This document shows positions 12,561-24,399 of a DNA stretch of 64,000 bases, piece by piece. Source of the DNA: Isoetes taiwanensis. Lineage: Eukaryota; Streptophyta; Lycopodiopsida; Isoetales; Isoetaceae. The DNA lies in NCBI GenBank assembly GCA_021234155.1, contig JAJEKV010000053.1:4441655-4505654 (forward strand). The letters are read 5' to 3'. The translations under genes and the position numbers were made by a program. Position 1 is the first letter of the stretch; every line of letters begins with the position of its first letter. The notes beneath the pieces were generated by a model. That model worked only from the letters and a program-made list of their open reading frames with translations. It was not told where the DNA came from and ran no database searches.

Positions 12561-13560
12561 AACATGGTATAGGAGCTGTTGCAAGCATGACTCTAGCCCG
12601 CCTGTTCCGAAAATCAGCCCCATCGCTACTGTTTAAAAAAGCCGATTACCCTAGTTCCATTCCACGTTCTTCTTCATGGCGACATTTCGGAATTCAGCAA
12701 TTCATAGATGTATTCAGCATCAAAGATTTGATTATAAGCCTTGCCCATGTCTGGCATGAACCACCAGCAAAGCGGAAAACACACATCGGAAACAATTTTT
12801 AGAGACCCTAAACTCGATGGTTGCATGTCTTTTTTAGCCCTTTAAAAAAAAATTAATACAAAAAACAATATGGTCCACCCTCAACAAATATAGAGAAATT
12901 TAATCACGATCGTAGGATTTTGCTTCTCATAAAAGATCAGTGGCCAAGAAACGGTGCACTCTATAAATACTGTTTAGTACACATAGATGAATACGGCCAC
13001 CAAATCATAGAAAAACCTTAGTAAAAAGCGTACAAAAACATAAAAAAGACCCCTTGTTATTATGCTATATATTCACCTTAAATGTTCTCACATATGGTCT
13101 CTCTCGACTTCCCTTGTGTTTACCAATCTCATTCAGAAGTTGTTTTATTGTTGGTGCGCCCAGGAGATCCATTGCTTCCCATCTGTTGTTGACAACCTTT
13201 TTTTCGTCGTTCTCTACCGCAATCAATCCAGTTCCAAGTCATTACGTCATCTCACATTTTCTTAGGTACCCTAGTTGATTCCCATGATGGCTTATTCCAT
13301 CTTTTCTCGCCGCTAATCACGGGTGTTCTAGCTTGCTTTTCTGCCCCCTTTGAATTTCCCTTTTTGTCTTTTCTTTTCCCAATGCATCACGAAGTTGTTT
13401 TTTGGCAATAAGAGATTTTGTATTGTGTTTGAGCATGACCGGCCAAAGGCGAAAGGCAGTGTATTCTTAGTAGGCTTGACCGCTTCTTTGAACTGTGATT
13501 TTTGGTCAGTAGAATGCTGCGGATCGAGAAACAAGGTGTTTCGTTGAACAAGGTGCGTGA
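12561..13560. other. no gene recognised
   Basis: Only short chance reading frames on both strands; no domain pattern, RNA gene or repeat was identified. Confidence 0.4.
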
Positions 13561-13752
13561 CAATCAAGTCAACAAATACCTGAAGATGTTCCTGATGTAG
13601 ACTATGATGTGAGCAAGAATACTGATTTCGATCTGGACATTCTCAATGATCCCAAGTTCCCTGCCAGAGGGTTTGAGACATTTCAAGTTGATCCCAAGGC
13701 CGGGACCTCCAGCCATGGTACTGGCACTGGGGAACCTGATCCCACTAAGTGA
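13561..13752 (+). other. acidic open segment, possible 3' end of an unknown coding sequence
   Basis: An open stretch of 63 codons follows a stop at 13,558-13,560 and ends with TGA at 13,750-13,752. The translation is acidic, with DVPDVDYDVS early and a Gly/Thr-rich end (SHGTGTGEPDP). Composition is protein-like, but there is no in-frame start and no family match. It could be the C-terminal tail of a decayed element protein related to the frame that follows. Confidence 0.25.
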
Positions 13753-13785
13753 AGTAAATCCTGTCATGGAACAAATTTGTAAATT

Positions 13786-14370
13786 GTGTTGATCACATGT
13801 ACAATAATACTTTTGTTTATAAACTCTTCCAAGTCTTGGCTTGGTGTGTCAATTCATGTCTATAAATATACAAATTCTGCTAATATTGTAATCTATTGTA
13901 AGCTATCACTTTGGGGTCCAGTAATATCCCTTACCACTTGGAATGACAAACCCCTTCAAAAGGCTGCATTGGAACGCCATATTATTTACTTCCATAAGGT
14001 GGTCGCTATGGGTGATACACGTTTGCCCAACCTTGCTTTGTCCGTAGCAATGGGTCCCCAAGGCCTTAAAGCCTACTGGAAGGACAAGCAAGCTCAGTGG
14101 TTCTCACGTTGGGATGTACAGGCAAACAGATGCGCACATGTACGTACAAAGAAGGATCACAATGCACTAAAGCTATACCTAGATGCTAGTTTCCTTCGCA
14201 AGCTCTAGGATGCAGATGCTCTGACACATGTTAAGATGGCACACTATCAGCAGCAAGTCAATCCTATGCTCACAAGGGGCCCACACCAGTACTTGTGCAC
14301 CCATTTGCCCATGAAGAAGCGCAAACTTATAGCTTCCATCCAAGACAAAAAGTGCACATGGCCCCTGTGA
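13786..14370 (+). pseudogene. unrecognised reading frame with one internal TAG
   Basis: From 13,786 the frame is open for 140 codons to a TAG at 14,206-14,208. It then continues in the same frame for 53 more codons to TGA at 14,368-14,370. The part from about 13,950 onward is protein-like (VAMGDTRLPNLALSVAMGP, then QWFSRWDVQANR, then after the stop HVKMAHYQQQVNPML). Continuation in one frame across a single stop suggests a formerly longer protein of about 190 residues or more, or a base error (CAG read as TAG). I cannot assign a family. It is more likely transposon-derived than a host gene, given the surroundings. Confidence 0.4.
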
Positions 14371-16107
14371 TTGAGACATGGCGTTGGACTCCGGGAAGCT
14401 TTCTGAGGATAGGTTTTGTGGTCTGTTGCCACAAGGGCTTCATTGAAGATGAATACCATGCCCTTCATATCTTTCCAACATTTGCCCATATCTGAGCGTG
14501 GTATGTTCGGTTAGTTGTGCCTGACCAACCGCTGCATGAGTTATTGAATACAACATCCGTGGGCTTGTTGGGGCCATACCTCCAGGAGGTTATAGATACA
14601 CGGACTCAGTTGTGTCCTCTGGGACAGGACTGAATTGTCCTATACAATTGTACAGTGTACCAATATACTTATTACTGCTAAGGTTTTTCCTCTAAAACCA
14701 CGGGCGGTGGGTTTTTAGTCCCGATAGTAAAATACGCCATCGCTTTTTTTGTTTGGGTCCCATTGGTCTCCCGGTGGACTATAAAAATCTATTCTATTCT
14801 ATTTATCTCCATTATCTCGCGACTGGCATGTTTTTAATGGCATAAAAAAATGGCACTTCGTGATGCATGATTTCATATAGTAGCGCCATAATAGCACAAA
14901 AAATGGCCATAAGACGTACTCAAAAATAATTCGACCCCAACTAGAATCACGAAATTTGTCATTTTAATGAAATTGTGCTTATAATAGTAGGAGAAAGTAT
15001 CATGATGGTGGTTAAAAGATGTTTCGGTCTTACCATGTATGCACATAATTTTTGAAAGCACTCTGGTGCCCCTGGGATCAGTGCAAAATAAGCAGATATT
15101 TTAACCTAAAATAGAGACAGAGGCGATATACATATTCTAGGATAAGCAAGGTCGAATTATGGTAGAACAAGAAGTTTCCAAAATCAAGCAAAAATTTTAA
15201 GCAAACCTAAATCACAAGAATGATATACGCACCTATGACTTCATCAAATGGTTGGGTTATGATACGCCAGAAAGAGATCCTCCATAAAGAGCAAAAAGTG
15301 GTTGTTGTTATCCTCTTATTAATGCCTCCTTCTTCTAGAAGAACGATGGCTTCACAGACATATGAACTGCATAGCTATGAGACCCTTGTGCAACCACTTT
15401 GTGATTGACCGTACATCGACGGCCATAAACTTAGAGAAAAAAATTAAGGGTCTTATCATGCACCGGCACCAAATTGAATTAGTAAGGATCAGGCCCAAAC
15501 TCACAATAGAGTGTCTTTCAGTTATTGGTTTCTTTGCGACTTTGTCGAGAGAGGTTACAAGAAAAGTCATGATCTAACGGCCTCTAATAAGGTTGTGGAA
15601 AAAAATAAAAATAAAAAAATAAAATAAAATCTAATGACCAAAAAGATTTGTAGACAACAAACTGGTAAATCAACGATTCAAAATAAGCTAACAAAAATCA
15701 ACATGCAAGATCGCACACAATTTATCATCATGAAACCCATTATTCTCGCATTGGACTACTATATGCATTATTGAGAATGACTTCGATGCATCTAGTATAC
15801 ATAGCTTATTTTTATAGTACATAACTCTAGTGTTACCTTCGTTTTTATAATGTTTGAAGGTTTCCCATTCCTTATCTGTTCTGCCCCCCTTGCATAAACT
15901 TTGCCATATTTCTCAAAATTCCGTGATCATGGGAATAACTTGCTCAATTTTACGATAAGTTCTAGTGATTGATGGATGATGAGACAATGCATTGCAACTA
16001 CATTATGTTTTCTCCACTTATATACAAATTCAAAGTCATACTCCTTGAGAAATTCTATATATTTGTCTGAAACCAAGATGTGGCTATGTGAAAATGTATT
16101 GCAGACA
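14371..16107. other. no gene recognised; possible retroelement 3' end near 14.75 kb
   Basis: No protein-like frame. At 14,740-14,815 the text contains TTTGGGTCCCAT followed by a run of TCTAT-type units. It resembles the end of the insertion at 31,960-32,024, which also has TTGGGTCCCAT before a simple-repeat tail, so a truncated retroelement 3' end is possible. From 15,600 onward the sequence becomes very AT-rich. Confidence 0.35.
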
Positions 16108-16910
16108 TGACATATTCAACAAAATTTGGACTTATTCAGATTTAATAGATAGCACTTCAAGAATGCCATTATAAGAATATATGTATTGTTTGATTCTTCT
16201 TGATTGTTATAATTTTTATAAGTTTTAATTATATATGTTTATCTTTCAATTAAAACTATAATGGTTATCAAAGAATAAGCTTGATTTCCAAACTAATTTT
16301 TATTTGAATCTATTTAGAATTAGATATTTCAAGAATATAAAAATTTCAATCTAGTGATTTAACAGATTCAAAATTTAGCAATCAATGAAATCCGATGGTT
16401 TGATAAGTTTATTGACTTAAACTATTATTAGAATTTTACAATCTATAAACTTTTACACTTTTAAAAATACTTTAAGAAAAGGTTTAGATTGAAATTAAAT
16501 AATGATATAAAGTTATTGGTTTAATAATAACTATTGAATAATTTATTATTAATAAAATAAATATATTGACATTTAATCAATAATTATAAACTATTCATTT
16601 TTTATTAAATATAAACGTAATCATTTAATTAATTTCAATCTAAAACTTTCTTTAAATATTTTGAAAAGAATAGCATTTTAATTATACAGAGTTGTCTTAG
16701 ATGATAATTTAATTCTAAATAGATGAAACCGAGAATTAGTTTAGAAAGCAAATTTAAACCTTAATAAGTATCATATTTTTTTATCTAAAGATAAACGTAA
16801 CAAATTATTAAAATCAATAAGAGCTAAAAATACATATAATATTATTATCATGGCATCCTTGAAGTACATTTATTAGATTTGAATAAGTTCAAATTTTGTT
16901 AAATATGTCA
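16108..16910. mobile_element. full-length hairpin TIR element, copy A (~0.8 kb)
   Basis: The ends are inverted repeats of about 70 bp. TGACATATTCAACAAAATTT at 16,108 matches the reverse complement of the end at 16,910 (TGACATATTTAACAAAATTT) and continues through ACTTATTCA and ACTTCAAG.ATGCCAT. Pairing carries on inside: AACTAATTTTTATTTGAATC near 16,293 pairs with the region near 16,710-16,745, and TTTAGATTGAAATTAAATAA near 16,481 pairs with about 16,619-16,650. Nearly the whole element can therefore fold into one long hairpin. It is AT-rich and has no reading frame. The flanks do not show a clear target duplication. Confidence 0.85.
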
Positions 16911-17348
16911 TCAATGTTAGACTAACTATTTGCAACTTCGGATTTGTGTTTTCAGCAGCTTGGTGGTGTATGTTCGTAAGCAAGTAATTCATTAGCAGAA
17001 TTGAATTCATTATTAACGAAACTTCACATCGGTTAAATGACTGCTTAATGGAATAGTGAAATAAAACTACTCTAGTTAATTATGTGAACATTATTGACAC
17101 GTAGTTTACTAATTGACATGCATGTCGAACCGCCCCTTGAAACCTCGTCTTTTAAAGATTGATTGCGTTTTTTTCTCTGCCGAACAAGAGACATCCAACA
17201 AGAAATATCGGGCATTTTTCAATCGAACAACAAATTTTTTTTAAGGACGATAATTTATTAGATACATACATGAACTGAACATGAACCTGACAGTGGTGTT
17301 TCTTCAACTGAATAAGAAATTGGTGGTGATTTCCGCTTCTTGCCTTTA
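16911..17348. other. spacer between two hairpin elements
   Basis: AT-rich spacer of about 440 bp; no gene or repeat was identified. Confidence 0.4.
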
Positions 17349-18694
17349 TGACATATTCAACGAAATTTGGACTTATTCAGATTTAATAGATAGCATTTCA
17401 AGAATGCCATTATAAGAATATATGTATTGTTTGATTCTTCTTGATTGTTATAATTTTATAAGTTTTAATTATATATGTTTATCTTTCAATTAAAACTATA
17501 ATGGTTATCAAAGAATAAGCTTGATTTCCATACTGATTTTCATTTGAATCTATTTAGAATTAGATATTTCAAGAAAACCATCTCCCTTCTAAAAAAAAGA
17601 ACACAAAAACAACAATAGATGAAAATTAGTACTAATTAGTACTAGTAGTGGAAACTCAGGAACCATGACCATGAGTCCCATACATCACTGAAGTCCAACC
17701 AACCAATGATTTCACAAGGCTTAACAACTGCCACGGACTTGTTCTTCTTTTTCCCATCATCCCGACTTCTTCGACAAATTGTAGATCGAACTTCTTCTTC
17801 ATTGGGATTGTCTGTAATGACCGTAAGTGGTGACTTTGTCGAAGTTTCCAAGATTTTTTCTCGATGCGCGGACCAAAGCAAAGTTCACAGTGTTGTTGTG
17901 AAGCAAGTTGATGACCACCTGTTGCAGTTCAATCATTGTCGTATCATTGTTCTTCACTTGCCCCTCGCAAGAGGCGATTGATTTTTGAGGAGTATTTGGA
18001 TGTGCACTCTTATGCTTAGGAAGGTTGCTTCACTCGTGGGTCTCGCTTATCCATTTGAGATTTTATTTCTCTCTCGCATTTATACTTGTATCGACTCTTT
18101 GATTGAATAAAGTCCGACGTCCTTCAAAAAAAAAAAAAAAAAAAAATAGCAATCATGATAATTAAATGAAATCGATGGTTTGATAAGTTTTATTGGCTTA
18201 AACTATTATTAGATTTCACAATTTATAAACTTTTACACTTTTAAAAATACTTTAAGAAAAGTTTTAGGTTGAATTTAATTAATGATATAAAGTTATTGGT
18301 TTAATAATAACTATTAAATAATTTATTATCAATGAAATAAAATATATTGACATTTAATCAATAATTATAAACTATTCATTTTTTATTAAAGATATAAACG
18401 TAATCATTTAATTAATTTCAATCTAAAACTTTCTTTAAATATTTTGAAAAGAACAGCATTTTAATTATACAGAGTTACCTCATATGAAAATTTAATTCTA
18501 AATAGATGAAACCGAGAATTAGTTTAGAAAGCAACTTTAAACTTTAGTCAGTATCATATTTTTTTTTTTATCTAAAGATAAACATAACAAATTATTAAAA
18601 TCAATTAGAGCTAAAAATACATATAATATTATTATGGCATCCTTGAAGTACATTTATTAGATTTGAATAAGTCCAAATTTTGTTAAATATGTCA
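17349..18694. mobile_element. full-length hairpin TIR element, copy B, interrupted
   Basis: This is the same family as 16,108-16,910. Segment 17,349-17,575 matches the first 230 bases of copy A almost exactly, and 18,147-18,694 matches the rest. Between them lies foreign DNA ending in poly(A), and about 40 bases of copy A around 16,335-16,375 are missing at the junction. The element is flanked by TA on both sides (TTTA before TGACATAT, TAGA after ATATGTCA), which could be a 2-bp target duplication, but copy A does not show it. Confidence 0.85.
17576..18146 (+). mobile_element. 5'-truncated LINE 3' fragment inserted in the hairpin element
   Basis: The insertion ends with GAATAAAGTCCGACGTCCTTC followed by an A-run at 18,125-18,146. 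This closely resembles the 3' end of the LINE at 53,880-53,914 (AATAAAGTTTCACGTCCTTC then A-run). The interior has weak coding text on the plus strand (17,706-17,981). The position inside an otherwise colinear copy of the hairpin element defines its limits to within a few bases. It is probably a truncated L1-type retrotransposition copy of a related subfamily. Confidence 0.7.
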
Positions 18695-20254
18695 TAGACA
18701 CCGATAATCAATATTAGAACGAAATCTCCTCCACAACAGGTGACGTCTCCAAATTCATAAGGCTCTCACTACTACGAGTAATTCATGGTCATTCCTAGGA
18801 TAACGCTGCTTAATATCATGCAATTTCTTAGAATCATAAGTTACGACTCTTCCTTTATTCGCATCCATTGCCATCCACTTGTTCTTTTGTGGATCCGGTA
18901 ATATGTGCCATGGTTAATGCTTTGCTTAATCTATCAAAGAATGATTGAACCTTATCTTGCCAATGCTTGACCCAATAACTAACTTGTTCAAGCTTGGTGA
19001 GATCAGTTAAAGGCATTACTAACTTTGCAAAGTCGTGATAAAATGTCTGTAATACCTTTGTCAACCCAATAGCTATTTCAGTAGCATTGTAGATGGATTA
19101 GTTGATATTACATTCCAAGAAACAATGTTCTAAATATTCAACCTCTGATGTAGCAAATCATTAGAGGAAATTTGAGATCTCATTTTATCCCCATAAGAAT
19201 CCTCCAATGGAATGGCTACCCTCTATTAAGCCAATTAATGCAGACCAACAACTTCATTGTTGTTGTTTTTTCCCCATAACTTTTGATCCACTTGTCAAAA
19301 TGTTGCTTTGTTGCATTAGATGGAATGAAAAGATCTTTCCAATGATATATGGTTATGATGTATTTTCAATATGATCATATCGTTAACCTTTAAAAATATG
19401 ATTTTTGCTTATTTTTATATATTTATATCGTAAAAGATGTATGAATGGGTTATCACTAGATAGATATTGTGAAGACGAACCCATTGCTACAAAAAAAGTT
19501 TTGAATCGGAGTTCTGGATCAAAAGTTATAATGAAAAAAATGATACTACGTATAGTTAGTTGCAATGCATTAATTACAGGGCCACATAATCTTGGAATGA
19601 GATATATCGAAGCTCTTCTCTTATTGGATGCTTTAAAAGGCGACATGGCATTTTAAGCATCCCTTAATGGGACAAAATGTGATCTCATTTTTTCCTCTAA
19701 TGTTACCCTTTGAGAACTTGGGCTTAAAAGCCTATGACTTCTTAATTACTGCATGTGGGCCATTTCGGGAGATGCCATTCATGTTTGATAAGGATCTAAG
19801 AATTTACGGTAATGGAATAAGCACAAACCGATATGCAAATGATGAAAGACACTTTAGAAAATTAAATCCGACCCCTAAGCCCAAAGCTCACCACCCAATC
19901 GTGCTATTCGAGCAAAAAAGAACTTAATTTTGGAGGATAAGAAAGATCATGGGAAATCCAATAAAGCACTAGAGAATCATCCCTCTAACAGTTTCACAAA
20001 GTCAAGGAGAGAAGTAAGTTAAAAATGTATTAAGGCAGGAATTTGGGAATTCACGAAGATTGAAGGAATTCTCCAATCAATCAATACCAGTTTTTTGAGG
20101 GTTTTCTGTGGTAATAGTTAGCATGGTTTGGCTGAATTGTGGCAGACAGTGCATGCCTCTTGGAGTTGCTATGTCCGTAAGACTCATGCTTCTTGGCGGG
20201 CAACTCATACTTCTTGGCGTTGCTATTTCGATATGCTTTATATATGTGGAGTAG
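18695..20254. other. no gene recognised
   Basis: Short frames at 18,855-19,064 (minus), 19,383-19,656 (both strands) and 19,667-19,927 (plus) have no recognisable domain. No RNA gene or paired repeat was seen. Confidence 0.4.
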
Positions 20255-20640
20255 TTTCACTTGTTTGGTTTTGCCACTTTGCAGCAGAAAGACACAAAAC
20301 CAAATAGTGCATCACTCACTAATATTCTCACTGCTTGCAATCGCACAGGCCTAGTGGAAGAAGGGCATTGGTACTTAAAATCTATGAGGAACCATCATGG
20401 GATCATTCCATCTATTACTCATTCTACATGTATGGTTGATCTTCTCGGTCATGCAGGATTCCTGAATGAAGCACAATGCCTGTTGCATTCGATGCCACAA
20501 ATTGATAAGTCTGGTGTCCTTGCTCAATGCTTGCAGAATGTATAAAAATGTTGAAGTAGCAAGAAGTCGCTATGAGCATATTATTCATCCGAGTCTAGCG
20601 ATAAAGAGCTCATCATCAAATAGTGCTATAATAGAGAGGA
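20255..20640 (+). pseudogene. fragment of a PLS-type pentatricopeptide-repeat protein
   Basis: The frame beginning at 20,261 reads through one PPR-like unit and into the next. It has the typical plant PLS/E-type spacing: PNSASLTNILTACNRTGLVE, then EEGHWYLKSM, then HSTCMVDLLGHAGFLNEAQ. A frameshift near 20,500 moves the continuation to another frame, where LLNACRMYKNVEVARS resembles the E motif of such proteins. Upstream repeats and any C-terminal domain are absent. Plant PPR proteins of this class act in organelle RNA processing and editing, but this piece, about 120 residues with a frameshift and no start region, is a relic or captured fragment. The family call is good; the subclass is less sure. 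Confidence 0.75.
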
Positions 20641-22616
20641 GAGAGAAGCCATCAGGAGAAAATACGCCAAGCCGGAAACACTATATCTGGCGAGCATTGG
20701 CCTCAAAGGCTACTACAAAACAATTTAGTTGATAAGGTTAGGTTATTGGTCATTGCCAATGGATTCTTCAAAGGACAAAGCTGGTGAGGACAATTTCATG
20801 ATATAAAAAAGAAGTTTAAACAAATGATTCCGGATGAATGAAATGCAAATGATACTAAGGTAGTTGGCATTATTATTCGAAGTTTCTATAGCATGGGTTG
20901 TTGATCACCATTTTGGACTTAAAATTTCGAGGTCTTGCATAGCGAGAGGATTACTAAGTTGCTAGCAAAAAACAAGGTGTAATCGCTAGTAATGAAAGAT
21001 GAAAAGGAGTTTTGATATATTGATAGGAAAATGAAATACAAGCAATGATCTTAAGAGCAAGATCTCTTTAAGAGCAACAATTTCGACTCTCGGTTGAAAT
21101 ACGCTTATGTTCTTATCCAAAGACAAGATTCAAGTTAGCGTGCTATTATTAGAAGGCATGATTGAATAAATCAAGGAACCCATCAAGTAAAAAGCGGCGA
21201 GATCATATGAATCCGATGGATTAATGGGAAGTTTTAACTCTCCCTACCGCAAATTTCCGCTGTTTTTTAAATTTTTTGAGCAAGAGCAATCGCATGCCAG
21301 TCCGGTGGGTCTTCGGAGTGTTCTGAGCAAAAAGAATTACCGGGTGATCTTCCTAAAGCTCCATTTTGCACCGCAGAAAATGCTAACTCCAAAATTTTAT
21401 GATGACTAATTTTTTGTGAAATGCTCTTCGATCATTCCACGAGGCCACAAATTTGATACCATAAATATGCGATTGTTGCATATAGGGGAACCGCAACAAA
21501 GGCTTGAATCAAAAAAAAAAAAGGCAAGGGTCGCATGGCTGTGAAAAGGCAAAATGCATTTAGCGACGAGTATAATTAAATGTATTTTGGATTAACAGCA
21601 AACATTTAGAATAGGTGCATACAAAATGACTTCCTAGCATCAGAATTGGACTGTGGTTGGTTAAAACTAAGATGAAATCGCAGTGATTTCTAATTGGTTT
21701 AACAAGTCTACGGTTCAAAACCCACTGATTCTGGGCTCGAGATTGTTGCCTCCGGATCATAAAGTTCTAACAAGTTCCCGAATCAGAATACTTTGCTCAA
21801 GATTGAAAAAATTTCAATGTGAATGCTTTCAACATTGCTTGCTTCCAGAGATTGGAGCTCCCCAGCTCCCGCCAAGTCTACAAAGAGAGGCTCGATTAAA
21901 TTAAGGAAAGAATCTGAGACCGATTCCATCTCAATCCATTAATTTCTTCCGGTTATTTGAATGTAGGGCCGACTCAATTTCAATGTATTAGTTTCTCCTT
22001 TTATTTGAATGCAATGTATACTTTGGAATTAGTAATATGTCTTAGTAATATGTTCCGACACGGACTTGCAGACGAACTTTTCTGTGGAGAGCGCAAGAAA
22101 ACAACCCAAGAAACTAAAAGAAGGAAAAGACAAAAAAAAACAAGAGGTATATTGGCAACGTAGGATACTTAGCCAGTGTTTTTCGTGACAAATTTATGGA
22201 CTTTTCTTGATAGCAAATAGATAGGCTTCTCTCCAAAACACAAACGTTGGTGGATTTGCCACCTAACTGTGGATTCGTCAATAAATTCATGAGCTTGAAA
22301 TGAAAGTCACAATTCTTGCAGCTTCTTGAGTTGCTTGACTAAATTGATTGCTCTAACAACTATTGAAAGTCTTTGCACAATGAAGGCTCTCTTTAGCAAC
22401 CAGTGCCATGGAACCAAATGAGACATATAGTACACGCTTAGGAAGAGCTTTGAACTCAGATTGCACAATAGACTTTGCAACTTGGTCTTTTTGTCCTGCT
22501 ACGTCTATATCTTTTATAGATGCATATACAATGGTCTAGTCTATTTCTGGAAACAACTCATCCTTCCTATTATAAGGCAGATACATTTTTCTGCTCGCCT
22601 CTAATATCTTCCTTAC
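20641..22616. other. no gene recognised
   Basis: A short continuation after the PPR fragment (to about 20,730) has no recognisable motif. The remainder has only chance frames. Small A-runs lie at about 21,510-21,522 and 22,131-22,140. Confidence 0.4.
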
Positions 22617-22915
22617 AAATTAGGGAGAGCATGACGTTGCATTGAGGCATTTATGGCATTAATTTCAGATTTGAGGCATTTATGAGCATTTATGGATGAG
22701 GAAGATATGAGCATTACCATAGAATGACACGTTGCATTCATTGCATTACATTTTTGTGTTCGCACGTAATTTCTTCCTTAAAAATTAGGAGAGCATGACA
22801 CGTTGCATTGAGGATTTATGGCATTAATTTCAGATTTGAGGCATTTATGAGCATTTATGGGCGGAGGAAGATATGGCATTACCATAGAATGACACGCTGC
22901 ATTCATCGCATTTAT
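22617..22915. repeat. direct duplication, period ~165 bp
   Basis: Two copies, about 22,617-22,745 and 22,785-22,915, share GAGAGCATGACACGTTGCATT-type text, GGCATTAATTTCAGATTTGA, CATTTATGAGCATTTATGG and CATTACCATAGAATGACACG. They sit directly upstream of the shorter-period array that follows. Confidence 0.8.
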
Positions 22916-23272
22916 GGCAGATTTGTGCACTTTGCATTTATTGCGGCCATTAATACCCTTTGCATTTATTGTGGCCATTAATACGCTTTGAATTTATTGC
23001 GAATTATCAAAGCACGACATGTGTGCACTTTTGCATTTGGCCATTAATACCTTCTTGATTGCAGCCCATTAATACGCTTTGCATTTATTAGGGCCATTAA
23101 TACGCTTTGCATTTATTGCGAATTATCAAAGCACACATGTGTGCACTTTCCATTTATTGGGGCTATTAATACCATTTGCATTTATTGCGGCCATTAATAC
23201 GCTTTGCATTTATTGCGGCCATTAATACGCTTTGCATTTATTGCGAATTATCAAAGCACGACATGTTTTAGG
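22916..23272. repeat. minisatellite built on a ~26-bp GCATTTATTGCGGCCATTAA unit
   Basis: The unit CATTAATACGCTTTGCATTTATTGCGG recurs about eight times with variations. It alternates with a longer block, GAATTATCAAAGCACGACATG, seen three times (about 23,003, 23,122 and 23,246). The array therefore has both a short and a higher-order period. It is not a CRISPR array: the spacers are themselves repeats, and this is plant nuclear DNA. Confidence 0.8.
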
Positions 23273-23399
23273 ATAATTATGGATATGAAATATATATCGA
23301 ATGATATTAATGATTACATGCGAGTTGTGATATAGGCACATGGCATAAATATAGCCCTAGATTAGTCATGTGTGTCGATCATCCAACAAAACTCCATCT

Positions 23400-23407
23400 T
23401 ATAAATA
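23400..23407 (+). promoter_or_regulatory. possible TATA box downstream of the minisatellite
   Basis: TATAAATA lies about 130 bp after the repeat array and is followed by a purine/pyrimidine-mixed leader and a good splice-donor-like GCAAG|GTAAAT at about 23,484-23,494. No gene follows that I can recognise. It could be a promoter carried by a retroelement or an orphaned host promoter. This is weak evidence based on motif and context only. Confidence 0.3.
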
Positions 23408-23479
23408 GAAGGTCTTCTTATTGTCTCGACGCATTGAGAGCACTTGAAGAGCTATTGTGTCTCTTCTGCTTCACAAATT

Positions 23480-24399
23480 GCATGCAAGGTAAATATTCTC
23501 CCATTTTGTTACATTGCTAAAGCTTGGATTGTTTAATATGAAACTAGCATTTTTCTTTCATCCTTAATCTTGGCGTAATGCGTATGTGGATTCTATCGTT
23601 GTGTGAAATTGTAGCTTAATGTTTGAGTAGATTTGCAATTATATTTTGATTTGCGAGAGATGGCATGATGAAAAAAGACTACATTATTGAGCTAAATCTA
23701 GATGATTTTTATGGATGGTGGATGAGTGCCTTTGGTAACTCACCGACCTTTGTGTCGAGAGATCTTTGTATTGGAGTTCCTTTTGGATTTATTTCGTGAA
23801 TTTATATTATTTAAGAAAAAATATCATTCTAGTGATGATGAGGCATCTTCAGTTCTGCAAATTGATAATTCTACTTGATGTTTGATGTCTGTGAACACAT
23901 GAACCTTCAATAACAAAAAGTATTGACCAACTTTTTAAAAGACTAAGCTAAATATTGTACTTTGTAATTTCTAAATTAGAGTTAGCATGTAAGATCTTAC
24001 GAAGTTGCTTCACATCAATCTAGAATCACTTGGCCATTGCAGAAGAGAATGTTGGACGTTAACTGGGGTCCAATCAAGACGCTTTTGAAAAGAGAATGTT
24101 AGGGCGGCCTTGGCTCCGCTGATAAATTTCTTGTATGTAAATATAGAGATACCATCGACACCATCTTAACTAACAATTTTATAACGCTTAGCTCAAAAAA
24201 CTACTACAATGTCAAGGTTAATATCTTAATATAGTAATAAATAATTTTATAGCTAGCTTATTAAACCGCTCCAAATGTAAAGCTAAACATCGCAACCAAC
24301 TTAACATTATGGCAAGCGATTGAACTTAGAGTAAACATAATAGATTTTTATGATTACAAAACAAAAGGAGATGAACTAAGCTCAAGTACCTCAAATAGA
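23480..24399. other. no gene recognised
   Basis: About 900 bp following the promoter-like site; no protein-like frame and no repeat was identified. Confidence 0.35.

Noticed and set aside
22916-23272. Regularly spaced repeats resembling a CRISPR array
   Set aside because: The intervals are themselves repeats of the same unit with variable length, and the context is plant nuclear DNA. It is a minisatellite.
23400-23500. An endogenous pararetrovirus or LTR element promoter
   Set aside because: Only a TATA-like box and a donor-like site are present; no reverse transcriptase, protease, tRNA primer site or second LTR was found nearby.
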